A DNA stretch of 64,000 bases from Pseudonocardia sp. HH130629-09 (GTDB lineage: Bacteria > Actinomycetota > Actinomycetes > Mycobacteriales > Pseudonocardiaceae): the NCBI RefSeq assembly GCF_001294645.1, contig NZ_CP011868.1, forward strand, positions 4,712,001 to 4,776,000. Direction: 5' to 3'. Under the pieces are notes generated by a model, which did no database searches, had not been told where the DNA came from, and saw nothing but the letters and a program-made list of their open reading frames with translations. The position numbers were made by a program, and so were the translations under genes. Of this stretch, positions 49,393-59,671 are shown piece after piece. Every line of letters begins with the position of its first letter. Position 1 is the stretch's first letter.

Positions 49393-50076
49393 GTGAACGC
49401 CTCCCGCACCGCCCGCGAACGGGCCCGGGCCGAGCTCGTCGCCGAGATCACCGCGGCCGCCCGCCGCCAGCTGGCCGCGACCGGCGCGGCCGCGCTGTCC
49501 ATGCGCGCCGTGTCCCGTGAGATCGGGATGGTGTCCTCGGCCCTGCACCGCTACTTCCCGACCCGCGACGACCTGCTCACCGCACTGATCGTGCAGGCCT
49601 ACGACGCGCTCACCGACGCCGTCGGCGCGGCGGACCCCGGCACCGGCCCGGCCGTGCACTGGCGCGCCGTCGCGCACGCCGTGCGGGACTGGGCGCTCGC
49701 CCACCCCCACGAGTACGCGTTGATCTACGGCTCCCCCGTGCCCGGGTACCGCGCGCAGACCGACACCGTCCCGGTCGCGGCCCGGGTCCTGCAGCCGTTC
49801 GCCCGGGCCCTGACCGCCGCGCACACCGCGGGCACCCTCCCCGCGGCACCGGACCCGGACCCCGCGCTCGCCGACGACGCCGCCGGCATCCGGGCCGCGC
49901 TGGACGCCCCGGACCTGCCCGACGGCACCGTGCTCGCCGCGCTCACCGCCTGGACCGGCCTGTTCGGGCACGTCTCGTTCGAGCTGTTCGGCCAGTTCGA
50001 CAACGCCGTCGAGGACCGCGACGCCCTGTTCGCCGGCACCGTCGAACGACTCGGCCGGGTCGCCGGACTGATCTGA
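49393..50076 (+). CDS. TetR-family regulator with WHG-type C-terminal domain
   Basis: A 227-residue regulator: N-terminal RAELVAEITAAARRQLAATGAAALSMRAVSREIGMVSSALHRYFPTRDDLLTALI (recognition helix core GMVSSALHRYFPTRDDLL), then the TetR_C_13/WHG-type ligand domain recognised by AVRDWALAHPHEYALIYGSPVPGY and AWTGLFGHVSFELFGQFDN. GTG 49393 is preferred over the upstream ATG 49363 since the predicted -10 box ends six bases before it. It converges with the ABC exporter genes downstream, which may be its targets, though it is not divergent from any gene. Confidence 0.87.
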   Translation: MNASRTARERARAELVAEITAAARRQLAATGAAALSMRAVSREIGMVSSALHRYFPTRDDLLTALIVQAYDALTDAVGAADPGTGPAVHWRAVAHAVRDWALAHPHEYALIYGSPVPGYRAQTDTVPVAARVLQPFARALTAAHTAGTLPAAPDPDPALADDAAGIRAALDAPDLPDGTVLAALTAWTGLFGHVSFELFGQFDNAVEDRDALFAGTVERLGRVAGLI

Positions 50077-50097
50077 GACCCGGCCGGTACCGGGCCG

Positions 50098-50811
50098 TCA
50101 GCGGCGCAGGCGCGCGGTCAGCCGTCCGAGGCGCTCGCCCACCTCGCGCAGCCCGCCCTGCTCGACCCGGACCACCAGCGCCATCGCGGCCGGCGCCACC
50201 AGCAGCGCGACGACCAGGTCGCCGAACGGGCCCACCCCCGGCCGCCCGCTGCCCAGGGCCGCTGCCGCCGTCCCGACCGGCGGCAGCCAGGACTGCGTCC
50301 CGGTCACCACGAGCACGACCAGCGCACCGATCAGCGCGACGCCCTCGTTGCGGACCACCGGCCGCGAGAACACCGATCCCACCGCGGCGCCGGTGATCCC
50401 GCAGGCCAGGTGGGCGAGCAGGCCGTCGAGCAGGCTCCCGGTCGTCGCCGTGCCCCAGGCGGCGATCACGCCCCACACCACGGCGAGCAGCCCGAGCAGC
50501 GCCACACCGGCCGTCGCGGCGATCAGCACGCCGGCCGCGACCGGCCACGGGCCCCCCGCCGCGGACAGGGTGACGGCGCGGGAGTCGTCGTCCTCGGACT
50601 CGGCCAACGCGTGTGCCAGCCAGGCCCCGACCGGGTAGAGCAGCAGCGCGCTGGCCGCCCACGGCGCGGGCAGCGGACCGGGCGCCCCGCCGAACAGCAC
50701 GGCGAGGGCGCCGGCGTAGAGCACCAACGGGGCGACGAAGCGTTCGGTGCGGCCGACGTCCTCGCCCAGCAGCATCGCGACGGCGAACGCCGAGCGCATC
50801 CGCCGCGTCAC
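50098..50811 (-). CDS. membrane subunit of an ABC exporter
   Basis: A 237-residue membrane protein with about six spans (for example APLVLYAGALAVLFGG, AAGVLIAATAGVALLGLLAVVWGVIAA, VALIGALVVLVVTGTQSWL). GTG 50811 overlaps the ATPase stop as GTGA, so the two are translated together. ABC-2 family motifs are weak and the match rests on the coupled ATPase. The last helix is amphipathic and basic. The exported compound is unknown. Confidence 0.72.
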   Translation of the reverse strand: MTRRMRSAFAVAMLLGEDVGRTERFVAPLVLYAGALAVLFGGAPGPLPAPWAASALLLYPVGAWLAHALAESEDDDSRAVTLSAAGGPWPVAAGVLIAATAGVALLGLLAVVWGVIAAWGTATTGSLLDGLLAHLACGITGAAVGSVFSRPVVRNEGVALIGALVVLVVTGTQSWLPPVGTAAAALGSGRPGVGPFGDLVVALLVAPAAMALVVRVEQGGLREVGERLGRLTARLRR

Positions 50812-51668
50812 CGGCGACCTCTCGGGGGAGCCGGACGGACCGGCCGCACCGAGCGGACCGCGCAGCCCGCGGCGAGCGCGGCCGCCAGCCAGGCGTCGCT
50901 CTCGGGGGCGGGGACCCGCACGGTGAACCGGCCCGGCGCCGCGCCCTCGACGCGGGCGGGCGGCAGCACCCGTTCCAGCAGCGGGCGGGGGTCGCCCGCG
51001 CAGGCCATGTCCAGGCGCATCATCGCCCCGGGCGGCGGCGCGGTCGGCAGCGGCACGGAGTCCGGGTCGGAGGCGGTCGCGATCCGGCCCTCGCGCAGCC
51101 GGTGCAGGCGGGCGCCGGGCAGGCCCGCCGCGGTGCCGGTGTGGTCGGTCAGCAGGGTCGGGGCGGCGCGCGCGGCGAGCAGCCTGGTCAGGGCGTCCGC
51201 GGCGTCGTCGTCGAGGCCGTTCCAAGGCTCGTCGAGCACGAGCAGCCCTGGCTCGCAGGCCAGCGCCTGCACCAGGCCGACCTTGCGGGCGTTGCCGGTG
51301 GACAGGTCGGCCATCGGCTCGTCGTCGTCGCCGTCGTAGCCGAGCTCGGCCAGGAGCTCATCGGCGCGGTCGGCGGCGTCGTCGACGTCCACGCCGCGCA
51401 CTCGGGCGATGTGGTCGAGCCAGCGTCGCGGGGTCAGCTTGCGGGCGGCCGGAAAGCGGTCGGGCAGGTAGCCGACGACCTCGGGAACGTCCTCGACCTC
51501 ACCCGCGGTCGGGGCGAGCGCGCCGGCGGCGATCCGCAGCAGCGTGGACTTGCCCGCCCCGTTGCCGCCCCGCACGACGGTCGGCACGGCAGGGTCGACG
51601 TCGAGGTCGGCGCCGCGCAGCGCGACCGCCCCCGACGGGTGGGTGTGGTGGATCCCGACCAGGCGCAC
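50808..51668 (-). CDS. ABC transporter ATP-binding protein
   Basis: A 286-residue ATPase. Walker A GGNGAGKST is near residue 35, the Q-loop is replaced by VVGYLPDRF, the signature appears as LSTGNARKVGLVQAL near 125, and Walker B is LLVLDEPWNGLDDD near 144. The region after it is short, and a C-terminal domain of about 70 residues is attached. GTG 51668 follows GGAGGTGG. It is the first gene of a two-gene exporter operon. The residue changes are within what active ATPases show. Confidence 0.85.
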   Translation of the reverse strand: MRLVGIHHTHPSGAVALRGADLDVDPAVPTVVRGGNGAGKSTLLRIAAGALAPTAGEVEDVPEVVGYLPDRFPAARKLTPRRWLDHIARVRGVDVDDAADRADELLAELGYDGDDDEPMADLSTGNARKVGLVQALACEPGLLVLDEPWNGLDDDAADALTRLLAARAAPTLLTDHTGTAAGLPGARLHRLREGRIATASDPDSVPLPTAPPPGAMMRLDMACAGDPRPLLERVLPPARVEGAAPGRFTVRVPAPESDAWLAAALAAGCAVRSVRPVRPAPPRGRR

Positions 51669-51804
51669 CCGACCACCTCCACCGCTCGTCTCCCGCGTGC
51701 GTGACGATCAGGTTCGCACAGCGGCGCGGCCGTCCGGGCCGGCGGTGGCACGGCGGTACGGCCCGTGGCGGGGGCGGTACGCAGGGCTGTCGAGATCACC
51801 CGTT

Positions 51805-51936
51805 CGGCGCAGCCGGGCGTCGGCTCGGCGCGTTCAGCCGGTCCCGGTCGACACCGCGGCGTCGCGATTGCGGCGCAGCCGGGCGTCGGCTCGGCGCGTT
51901 CAGCCGGTCCCGGTCGACACCGCGGCGTCGCGATTG
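51805..51936. repeat. two perfect tandem copies of a 66-bp unit over the end of the DedA gene
   Basis: Positions 51805-51870 are repeated base for base at 51871-51936, and the first 12 bases of a third copy nearly follow (CGGCGCTGCCGG, one change). The stop codon of the DedA gene (51902-51900) lies inside the second copy; the first copy contains the same stop and the same last 12 codons again as non-coding sequence. The unit length of 22 codons keeps the frame. Confidence 0.9.
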
Positions 51937-52541
51937 CGGCGCTGCCGGAGCTTCCGCACGACCAGCCACACGATCACCGCCGCGCCGAGCACGGCGACGA
52001 CCTTGCTGATCGGCGACATGTAGACCTCGATGACCTCCCAGCGCTCACCGAGCGCGAAGCCGAGGTAGACGAACAGCGCGTTCCAGACACCGCTGCCGAT
52101 CGCGGACAACGCGGTGAACCGCAGCAACGGCATCCGGGCGATCCCGGCCGGGATCGAGATGAGGCTGCGAACGATCGGGATGCAGCGCCCGCCGAGGACG
52201 AACCAGTTCCCCCAGCGCTCGAACAGGGCCAGCCCCTTCTCCAGGTCCTTCTGGCTGGAGACGACGAACCAGCGGCGGCCGCACAGCCGGTGCACCCGTT
52301 CGTAGCCGAGCCAGTGCCCCAGTGCGTAGAGCACGAGCGCACCGGCGACGGCGCCCATCGTGGCCGCCGCCCAGACGCCGACGGGGCTCATCGCGCCGGT
52401 CGAGGCGCGGAAGCCGCCCAGCGGGAGGATCACCTCCGACGGGATCGGTGGGATCACGTTCTCCAGAAAGATCAACAACCCGATGCCCGCGGCGCCGAGC
52501 CGGTCCACGATGTCGAACACCCACTGCGTCACGCACCCCAT
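51900..52541 (-). CDS. DedA-family membrane protein
   Basis: A 213-residue membrane protein. The N-terminal re-entrant loop LIFLENVIPPIPSEVILPLGGF carries the family Glu and E-x-x-x-P-P-P pattern, then FERWGNWFVLGGRCIPIVRSLISIPAGIARMP holds the G-[RW]-x-[IV]-P-x-x-R-S signature (read as GGRCIPIVRSLISIPAG), followed by two spans. DedA proteins move undecaprenyl or other lipids across the membrane and keep the proton gradient. ATG 52541 is used; GTG 52532 is possible. It is a single gene. The tandem duplication described separately covers its 3' end without changing the protein. Confidence 0.88.
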   Translation of the reverse strand: MGCVTQWVFDIVDRLGAAGIGLLIFLENVIPPIPSEVILPLGGFRASTGAMSPVGVWAAATMGAVAGALVLYALGHWLGYERVHRLCGRRWFVVSSQKDLEKGLALFERWGNWFVLGGRCIPIVRSLISIPAGIARMPLLRFTALSAIGSGVWNALFVYLGFALGERWEVIEVYMSPISKVVAVLGAAVIVWLVVRKLRQRRNRDAAVSTGTG

Positions 52542-52663
52542 GGTGCCTGAAGATCAGATCGCCCGGTTGGTCCGGTTCGACCGGTCACGCCGGGCCGGGC
52601 CGGATCCGCTCGACCGACGAGCAGCGCGGCGGGAACGGCGCGCGGCCGATCCGGAACGCACGG

Positions 52664-52693
52664 ACCCCCGCCGGCGAGGGGCCGGCGGGGGTC
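52664..52693 (-). terminator. terminator of the fadA-fadB operon
   Basis: GACCCCCGCCGGC (52664-52676) and GCCGGCGGGGGTC (52681-52693) form a perfect 13-bp stem with a GAGG loop, 15 bases after the fadB stop. Confidence 0.75.
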
Positions 52694-52707
52694 GGTGTCG
52701 GGCGGGG

Positions 52708-54885
52708 TCAGGCGGCCGCGGTGGCCGACTCCCCCTTCGCCGCGCGGTCACGCAGGGACTGCGGGACCTCGAAGCGCTCGCCGTACTTGGCCATGAGCTC
52801 GTCGGCGCGGGCCACGAAGCCGGCCGGGCCACCGGGGTAGCCCTCGATGTACTGCAGCACGCCACCGGTCCAGGCCGGGAAGCCGATGCCGAAGATCGAG
52901 CCGATGTTGGCGTCGGCGACGGTGGTCAGCACGCCCTCGTCGACGCACTTCACGGTCTCGATCGACTCGATGAACAGCATGCGCTCGGACAGCTCGTGCA
53001 GGTCGACGTCGTGGTTCGTCGCACCGAACTGCTCGCGCAGGCCCGGCCAGAGGCGGGTGCGCTTGCCGTTCTCGTACTCGTAGAACCCGGCGCCGGAGCT
53101 CTTGCCCTTGCGGTCGAACTCGTCGACGAGCCGGTCGACCACCGGGTCGGACGGGTGCGGGGTCCAGGTGCCGCCGGCGGCCTCGACGCCCTTCCTCGTC
53201 TCCTCGCGGATCTTGCGCGGCAGCGTGAGGGTCAGCTCGTCCATCAGCTGCAGCACCGGGGCCGGGTAGCCGGCCTGCGACGACGCCTGCTCGATCGTCT
53301 GCGGGTCGATGCCCTCGGCGATCATCGCGACGCCCTCGTTGATGAAGGTGCCGATGACCCGGCTGGTGAAGAACCCACGGGAGTCGTTGACGACGATCGG
53401 GGTCTTCTTGATCCCTAGGGTCAGGTCGAACGCCTTGGCCAGTGCCTCGTCGCCGGTCCGCTCACCCTTGATGATCTCGACCAGCGGCATCTTGTCGACC
53501 GGCGAGAAGAAGTGCAGACCGATGAAGTCGTCCGGGCGGTCGACCCCCTTGGCCAGCTCGGTGATCGGCAGCGTCGAGGTGTTCGAGCACAGCAGCGCGT
53601 CGGCGTTGATGTACTTCGCGGCCTCGCGGAACACCTCCTGCTTCAGCTCCACGGACTCGAACACGGCCTCGATGACGACGTCGCAGCCGGCGAGGTCGGC
53701 GTAGTCGTCGGTCGGCAGGATCCGGCCGAGCAGCGCGTCGCCCTTCTCCTGCGTGGTCTTCCCGCGCGCGACGCCCTTCTCGACCAGCCCCTGGGAGTAG
53801 GCCTTGCCCTTCTCGGCGGCCTCCTTCGAGACGTCCTTGAGGACGACCTCCCAGCCGGCGAGGGAGCAGACGTAGGCGATGCCCGCACCCATCATCCCGG
53901 CGCCGAGCACCGCGACCTTGGTGGGCTGCCACTTCTCCGGCGCGCTGGGGCGGGACTTGCCGCCGTTGATCGCGTTCAGGTCGAAGAAGAACGCCTTGAT
54001 CATGTTCTTCGCAACCGGGCCGGTGACGAGCTCCGCGAAGTAGCGGCCCTCGATCTTGAGCGCGGTGTCGAAGTCGACCTGGCTGCCCTCGACGGCCGCG
54101 GAGAGGATGTTGCGCGGCGCCGGCATCGGCGCGCCCTTGAGCTGCTTGCGCAGGTTCGCCGGGAACGCGGGCAGGATCGACGCGAGCGACGGGTTCGACG
54201 GCGTGCCGCCGGGGATCTTGTACTTCGGCCGGTCCCAGGGCTGGGTGGTGTGCTCGGGGTTGGCGAGCACCCAGGCGCGGGCCTTGTCGAACGCCTCCTC
54301 GCGGGTGGCCGCGAGCTCGTCGATCAGGCCCAGCTCCAGCGCCTTGGCCGGCTTGTGCCGCTGGCCCTGCGCGAGGACGTTCATGAAACCGTTCGCGATG
54401 CCCAGCATGCGGGTGACGCGGGTGACGCCGCCACCGCCGGGCAGCAGGCCGAGGCTGACCTCGGGCAGGCCGTAGACCACGCCCTTGACGTCGACACCGA
54501 CCCGGTGGTGGGTGGCCAGCGCGATCTCCAGGCCCCCGCCGAGCGCCGCGCCCACCAGGGCGGACGCGACCGGACGACCGAAGGTCTCCAGCGTGCGCAG
54601 CTGTTCCTTGACCTCGGCGACCATCGTGAGGATCTGCTCGGCGTCGTCGGGGCCGGCCGCGATGAGCTGGTCCAGGTTGCCGCCGGCGAAGAAGGTCTTC
54701 TTGGCCGAGGTGATGACGACACCGACGATGTCGTCCTTGTGCTTCACCAGGTCGTCGACGACCTCCCGCATGGCGTCGCGGTAGGCGTCGTTCATGGTGT
54801 TGGCGCTACTGGCGGGATCGTCGAGGGTGACGACGGCGATGCCGTCGGCGTCCTTCTCCCAGCGGACGGCCTTCTGCTCACTCAC
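52708..54885 (-). CDS. fadB: multifunctional fatty acid oxidation enzyme (enoyl-CoA hydratase/3-hydroxyacyl-CoA dehydrogenase)
   Basis: A 725-residue two-domain beta-oxidation enzyme. Residues 1-260 are a crotonase domain ([14 protein letters not shown] oxyanion region, [19 protein letters not shown], and [19 protein letters not shown] with the catalytic Glu pair). Residues about 320-620 form the NAD-dependent dehydrogenase: [47 protein letters not shown] with the catalytic His, and [18 protein letters not shown]. The C-terminal domain ([13 protein letters not shown]...[17 protein letters not shown]) completes it. It would hydrate and oxidise acyl-CoA intermediates together with the thiolase encoded 32 bases upstream. 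Confidence 0.95.
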   Translation of the reverse strand: MSEQKAVRWEKDADGIAVVTLDDPASSANTMNDAYRDAMREVVDDLVKHKDDIVGVVITSAKKTFFAGGNLDQLIAAGPDDAEQILTMVAEVKEQLRTLETFGRPVASALVGAALGGGLEIALATHHRVGVDVKGVVYGLPEVSLGLLPGGGGVTRVTRMLGIANGFMNVLAQGQRHKPAKALELGLIDELAATREEAFDKARAWVLANPEHTTQPWDRPKYKIPGGTPSNPSLASILPAFPANLRKQLKGAPMPAPRNILSAAVEGSQVDFDTALKIEGRYFAELVTGPVAKNMIKAFFFDLNAINGGKSRPSAPEKWQPTKVAVLGAGMMGAGIAYVCSLAGWEVVLKDVSKEAAEKGKAYSQGLVEKGVARGKTTQEKGDALLGRILPTDDYADLAGCDVVIEAVFESVELKQEVFREAAKYINADALLCSNTSTLPITELAKGVDRPDDFIGLHFFSPVDKMPLVEIIKGERTGDEALAKAFDLTLGIKKTPIVVNDSRGFFTSRVIGTFINEGVAMIAEGIDPQTIEQASSQAGYPAPVLQLMDELTLTLPRKIREETRKGVEAAGGTWTPHPSDPVVDRLVDEFDRKGKSSGAGFYEYENGKRTRLWPGLREQFGATNHDVDLHELSERMLFIESIETVKCVDEGVLTTVADANIGSIFGIGFPAWTGGVLQYIEGYPGGPAGFVARADELMAKYGERFEVPQSLRDRAAKGESATAAA

Positions 54886-54917
54886 TGCTGTTCAGTCCTT
54901 CCGAGATTCCGGGAGAT

Positions 54918-56138
<1,221 letters not shown>

Positions 56139-56193
56139 CCGAACCTCTCGTGGGTGGTCGGCGCCGGGGCGGCCGGGCGGCACTGCCCCTACT

Positions 56194-56308
56194 TACTAGT
56201 AGCTTTTGTTACAGCAGCACTGTCACATGGGTCAAGATGGCCGTCGAAGAACGTGACAGCGACCATGTCACACCACCACTGTCGCATAGGACGCCCGGCC
56301 CGTAACCT
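56194..56308. promoter_or_regulatory. divergent promoter of the beta-oxidation operon and MerR gene
   Basis: TACTAGTA (56194-56201) is a perfect palindrome upstream of fadA. To its right come several partly inverted copies of a GTGACA-type motif: CACTGTCACATG (56218-56229), CGTGACAGC (56252-56260), CATGTCACA (56264-56272) and CACTGTCGCATAG (56277-56289). TAACCT (56303-56308) ends six bases before ATG 56315 and should be the -10 box of the MerR gene. The repeats are likely operators of that regulator. Confidence 0.5.
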
Positions 56309-56314
56309 GCGGTC

Positions 56315-57097
56315 ATGTCCGCCGCCACCGATGCCTCGACCGACGACGGCTCCCCCGAGCTGCTCACCGTCGACCAGCTCGCCGAGCGGACCGGCATCTC
56401 GGTGCGCACCATCCGCTTCTACGCTGGCAAGGGGCTCATCCCGGCGCCCCGGCTGCGGGGCCGCACCGGCCTCTACGACGCGGCGCACCGCGCCCGGCTG
56501 GAGCTGATCGGCGAGCTCACCGGACTCGGGTTCACACTGGCCGCGATCGAGCGGCAGCTGGAACAGGTGCCGCTGGAGACCGCGCCGGAGGAGCTGGCCC
56601 TGCAGCGGGCACTGCTCACCCCCTGGCTGCCCGAGGTCGACGAGGAGCTCGACCGCGCCGGCCTGGACCGCCGCGCCGGGCGTCGTCTGTCCGACGACGA
56701 GGTCACCACCCTGGAGCAGCTCGGCGCCCTGACCCGGCTGCCGGACGCGGGACCGGACTCCGTGCGGCTGCACGGGATGGTCGCGCTCGCTTCGGCACTG
56801 CAGGCGCTGGACGCGGGCCTTCCCCCGGAACTGTGGAAGCGCTCGCACGACCTCATCGAGCGGCACACCTCCGCGCTCGCGGAGGACCTGATGACGCTGT
56901 TCCAGGAGGAGGTCCTGCAGCCCTACCGGGACCGCGGCCGCCCCGCCGAGGAGCGACGACGGCTGGCCGCCGCGTTCTCCCGGCTCAAGCCGATCACCGT
57001 GCAGGGCGTCGTCGCCGCGTTCGGGCGTGCGGTCAACCGGGCCATCCGCGAACGCGTCGACTCCGGCCGCGCCGCGGCCGACCGTCAGGAGGGGTGA
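56315..57097 (+). CDS. MerR-family regulator of the beta-oxidation operon
   Basis: A 260-residue regulator: the N-terminal MerR domain LLTVDQLAERTGISVRTIRFYAGKGLIPAPRLRGRTGLYD (core TGISVRTIRFYAGKGLI) is followed by the dimer helix and an unusual C-terminal region of about 150 residues rich in Leu and Glu, possibly a fatty-acyl-CoA sensing domain. No metal-binding cysteines are seen. ATG 56315 lies six bases after TAACCT, so the transcript is leaderless. Divergence from fadA-fadB suggests it represses or activates those genes. Confidence 0.87.
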   Translation: MSAATDASTDDGSPELLTVDQLAERTGISVRTIRFYAGKGLIPAPRLRGRTGLYDAAHRARLELIGELTGLGFTLAAIERQLEQVPLETAPEELALQRALLTPWLPEVDEELDRAGLDRRAGRRLSDDEVTTLEQLGALTRLPDAGPDSVRLHGMVALASALQALDAGLPPELWKRSHDLIERHTSALAEDLMTLFQEEVLQPYRDRGRPAEERRRLAAAFSRLKPITVQGVVAAFGRAVNRAIRERVDSGRAAADRQEG

Positions 57098-57114
57098 CCG
57101 CGACGAGCCGGTCG

Positions 57115-57120
57115 TAGCAT
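57115..57120 (+). promoter_or_regulatory. leaderless promoter of the thioesterase gene
   Basis: TAGCAT ends six bases before ATG 57127, the recurring arrangement in this window. It lies in the 29-base gap after the MerR gene. Confidence 0.45.
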
Positions 57121-57126
57121 CGGTCC

Positions 57127-57564
57127 ATGGCGAGCTTCGAGTTCCCGGTCCGGGTGCGCTACCACGAGGTCGACGCCCAGGGTGTGGTGTTCAACGCCTG
57201 GTACCTCGCCTGGTTCGACGAGGCGATGACCGAGTTCCTCGAGCACCGCGGCCTCACCTACCGGGCGATGCTCGACGCCGGCTACGACATCCAGCTCGTC
57301 CACACCGAGCTCGATTGGCGGGCCGGGGTCGGGTGGGGCGAGGACGTCGTCGTCGCGGTGTCGACGGCGCGGATCGGCCGGACCAGCTTCGCGCTCGACT
57401 TCCAGGTCCGCACCCTCGACGACACCGGCGAGCGCACCGTCACCTGCGACTGCCGCACCGTCTACGTGGTGATCGCCGTCGACGGCAGCGGCAAGCAGGA
57501 GATCCCGGCGCTGATCCACAACGCGCTCGGCGACCCCGAGCCGCTGATGCCACTGCGGCCCTGA
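57127..57564 (+). CDS. YbgC-like acyl-CoA thioesterase
   Basis: A 145-residue hot-dog fold protein. RVRYHEVDAQGVVFNAWYLAWFDEAMTEFLEHRG (core YHEVDAQGVVFNAWYLAWFDEA) has the catalytic Asp of the 4HBT family near residue 17, then ELDWRAGVGWGEDVVVAVSTARIGRTSF forms the long central strands. It would release a free acid and CoA from acyl-CoA esters. ATG 57127 is preceded by TAGCAT at the leaderless distance. It may be co-transcribed with the MerR gene upstream, fitting a role in fatty acid metabolism. Confidence 0.88.
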   Translation: MASFEFPVRVRYHEVDAQGVVFNAWYLAWFDEAMTEFLEHRGLTYRAMLDAGYDIQLVHTELDWRAGVGWGEDVVVAVSTARIGRTSFALDFQVRTLDDTGERTVTCDCRTVYVVIAVDGSGKQEIPALIHNALGDPEPLMPLRP

Positions 57565-57569
57565 TCCGG

Positions 57570-58739
57570 TCAGGTGCCGCGGATCCGGCCGCGGACCTCG
57601 CCGAGGGCGATCCGGCCACCGTCGCGGGCGGGCGCGGTCGCGGTCATCACGACCTCGTCGCCGTCCTCCAGCCAGGTGCGTGAGGCACCACCGGGGAGCG
57701 CGACCGGGTCACGGCCGTTCCAGGACAGCTCCAGCATCGAGCCGAACTCCCGGCGCTCCGCACCGGAGATCGTGCCCGAGCCGAGCAGGTCACCGGCACG
57801 CAGCCCGGCCCCGCCCGAGGTCAGGTGGGCCACCATCTGTTCAGGGGACCAGTACAGGTCCCTCGCCGGCGGGGACGCGATCAGCTCCCCGTTGAGGTGC
57901 ACGGCGAGGTCGAGGTCCAGGCCGAGCGCGGGGCCGGTCGGGGTGAGGTAGGGCAGCGACGCGGGGTCGTGCACGGGCAGCGGGACCCGGGCCGCGGACA
58001 GCTCGTCGAGCGGGGTCACCCAGGCCGAGATCGACGTCGCGAACGACTTGCCCAGGTGGGGGCCGAGCGGGCGGGACTCGAAGAACTGGATGTCGCGGGC
58101 GGACCAGTCGTTGAGCAGCACGACGCCGAAGACGTGGTCGGCGGCGGCGTCGATCCCGACCGGTCCCGGAGCCGGTCCGCCCAGGACGAAGCCGAGCTCC
58201 GCCTCGAAGTCGAGTGTGGCGCAGGGGCCGAAGTCCTCGGGCCCGCGCTGTCCCGACGGACGCGCGACCGGGATGCCGGTGACCCGGACCGTGCCGGAGC
58301 GGCCGTGGTACCCGACCGGCATCCGTCGCCAGTTCGGGGTGAGCGAGTTCGGGGCGTCCGGGCGGAAGATCAGTCCGGCGTTCCGCGCGTGCTGCTCGCA
58401 GGCGTAGAAGTCGACGTAGTCGGCGACGGCGAAGGGCAGCACCGGGACCAGTCCCTCGTCGGGCAGGCGGTGCGCGGCGGCCCGCTCGTGGTCCGCGCGC
58501 CACTCGCGCAGCCACTCGACGACCTCGCGCCAGGCCGGGGCGCCGGCGTCGAGCAGCCGGGTCAGGTCGGGTGCGGTCAGCAGGTCCGGGTACGGGCCGC
58601 GCTGCGCGGTGGCGAGCGAGCCGACGTCGAGCAGACCGCCGTCGGGCAGCGGGCAGGCGATGCGCGAGCCGCCGGGGCGTCCCTTCCCGGCGACGGCGCC
58701 GAGTGCGAGGGCGGGCACGGGCGGCGGCGCGGTCGTCAC
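57570..58739 (-). CDS. fahA: fumarylacetoacetase
   Basis: A 389-residue enzyme that splits fumarylacetoacetate to fumarate and acetoacetate, the last step of tyrosine and phenylalanine degradation. The N-terminal SH3-like domain is followed by the FAH fold: VADYVDFYACEQHARNAGLIFRPD with the catalytic His region, PVGYHGRSGTVRVTG, FGPCATLDFEAELGFVLGG and VVLLNDWSARDIQFFESRPLGPHLGKSFATSISAWV (core NDWSARDIQFFESRPLGPHL) with the metal-binding Asp and Glu residues. GTG 58739 follows TACGGT by eight bases (leaderless). No other tyrosine-degradation gene is adjacent. Assignment is firm from length and order of motifs. Confidence 0.88.
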   Translation of the reverse strand: MTTAPPPVPALALGAVAGKGRPGGSRIACPLPDGGLLDVGSLATAQRGPYPDLLTAPDLTRLLDAGAPAWREVVEWLREWRADHERAAAHRLPDEGLVPVLPFAVADYVDFYACEQHARNAGLIFRPDAPNSLTPNWRRMPVGYHGRSGTVRVTGIPVARPSGQRGPEDFGPCATLDFEAELGFVLGGPAPGPVGIDAAADHVFGVVLLNDWSARDIQFFESRPLGPHLGKSFATSISAWVTPLDELSAARVPLPVHDPASLPYLTPTGPALGLDLDLAVHLNGELIASPPARDLYWSPEQMVAHLTSGGAGLRAGDLLGSGTISGAERREFGSMLELSWNGRDPVALPGGASRTWLEDGDEVVMTATAPARDGGRIALGEVRGRIRGT

Positions 58740-58878
58740 GGTCCCCGACCGTAGGCGATGCGACGACGGCGCGGGCGGGGAACTCACCGTGACGGTCGTA
58801 CGTTACGACCGGTGTGCCCGGTCCGTCCGGATCGGGCGGGAACCGGACTCGAACCGGAACGCAGGAGGACACCCGCAG

Positions 58879-59490
58879 ATGGGTCTGCTCGACAAGCTCA
58901 AGGAGCGCCTCACCGGAGGCGCGCAGGCACAGCCGCAGCAGGGCTTCGGGGGTGCGGGGCCGCAGGGGCCCGGCCCGACGCCGCAGCAGGGGTTCGGCGC
59001 GGCACCGCAGCAGCAGGACCCCGACCAGCAGGCGATCGAGCGTTACCGCTACATGCTCCGCACCGCACCGCCCGAGCAGGTGGAGCAGGCGCACGCGGAG
59101 GCGTTCGCGAAGCTGACACCCGAGCAGCGGCAGAAGGTGCTCGAGGACGTCGGCGGACAGGTGCCCGAGGCCGAGCGGGCCCGCTCGACCGATCCGCAGG
59201 AGCTGGCGAGGATGGCGACCCGCGCGGAGATGCGCAACCCCGGCACCATGGAGCGGTCGCTGGGCGGTGGCCGCGGGCCCGGCATGGGCGGCATGATCGC
59301 CGGGTCGCTGCTGGCCGGTGTCGCCGGTGCCTTCATCGGCACGGCGATCGCGGGAGCGATGTTCGACGACGCCGGTGCCGGTGAGGACGTGGCCGCGGCC
59401 GAGGAGCCCCCGGCCGAGGAGCCGCCCGCCGAGGACCCCGGTTTCGACGACGGCGGCGGGTTCGACATGGGCGGCGACTTCGACTTCTGA
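58879..59490 (+). CDS. Gln-rich hypothetical protein with one C-terminal membrane span
   Basis: A 203-residue protein: a basic start ([14 protein letters not shown]), a Gln/Gly/Pro-rich segment of about 35 residues, a helical middle ([36 protein letters not shown], read for its [15 protein letters not shown] core), a membrane span ([24 protein letters not shown] near 145-168) and an acidic tail ending in [14 protein letters not shown]. Actinobacterial proteins of this design are unnamed. ATG 58879 follows GCAGGAGG. The gene is alone and ends at a strong terminator hairpin. Confidence 0.75.
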   Translation: MGLLDKLKERLTGGAQAQPQQGFGGAGPQGPGPTPQQGFGAAPQQQDPDQQAIERYRYMLRTAPPEQVEQAHAEAFAKLTPEQRQKVLEDVGGQVPEAERARSTDPQELARMATRAEMRNPGTMERSLGGGRGPGMGGMIAGSLLAGVAGAFIGTAIAGAMFDDAGAGEDVAAAEEPPAEEPPAEDPGFDDGGGFDMGGDFDF

Positions 59491-59501
59491 GCCCACCCGG
59501 G

Positions 59502-59538
59502 ACGGCCCCGGCCCACGCGATCCGTGGGCCGGGGCCGT
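59502..59538 (+). terminator. rho-independent terminator
   Basis: ACGGCCCCGGCCCACG (59502-59517) and CGTGGGCCGGGGCCGT (59523-59538) form a perfect 16-bp stem with a 5-base loop, 11 bases after the stop codon and followed by TCTGTTCC. Confidence 0.8.
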
Positions 59539-59671
59539 TCTGTTCCCCACATGCCGAACACCTGTTGCAGAGCCGGAGCCGACCTGGCACCGTCCGGTCA
59601 CCCATGCCAGAGTCGCCATCCGAGCATGCGTCCCGAGCGGACGGCATCGAGGACGAGTGGGAGTACGAGTT

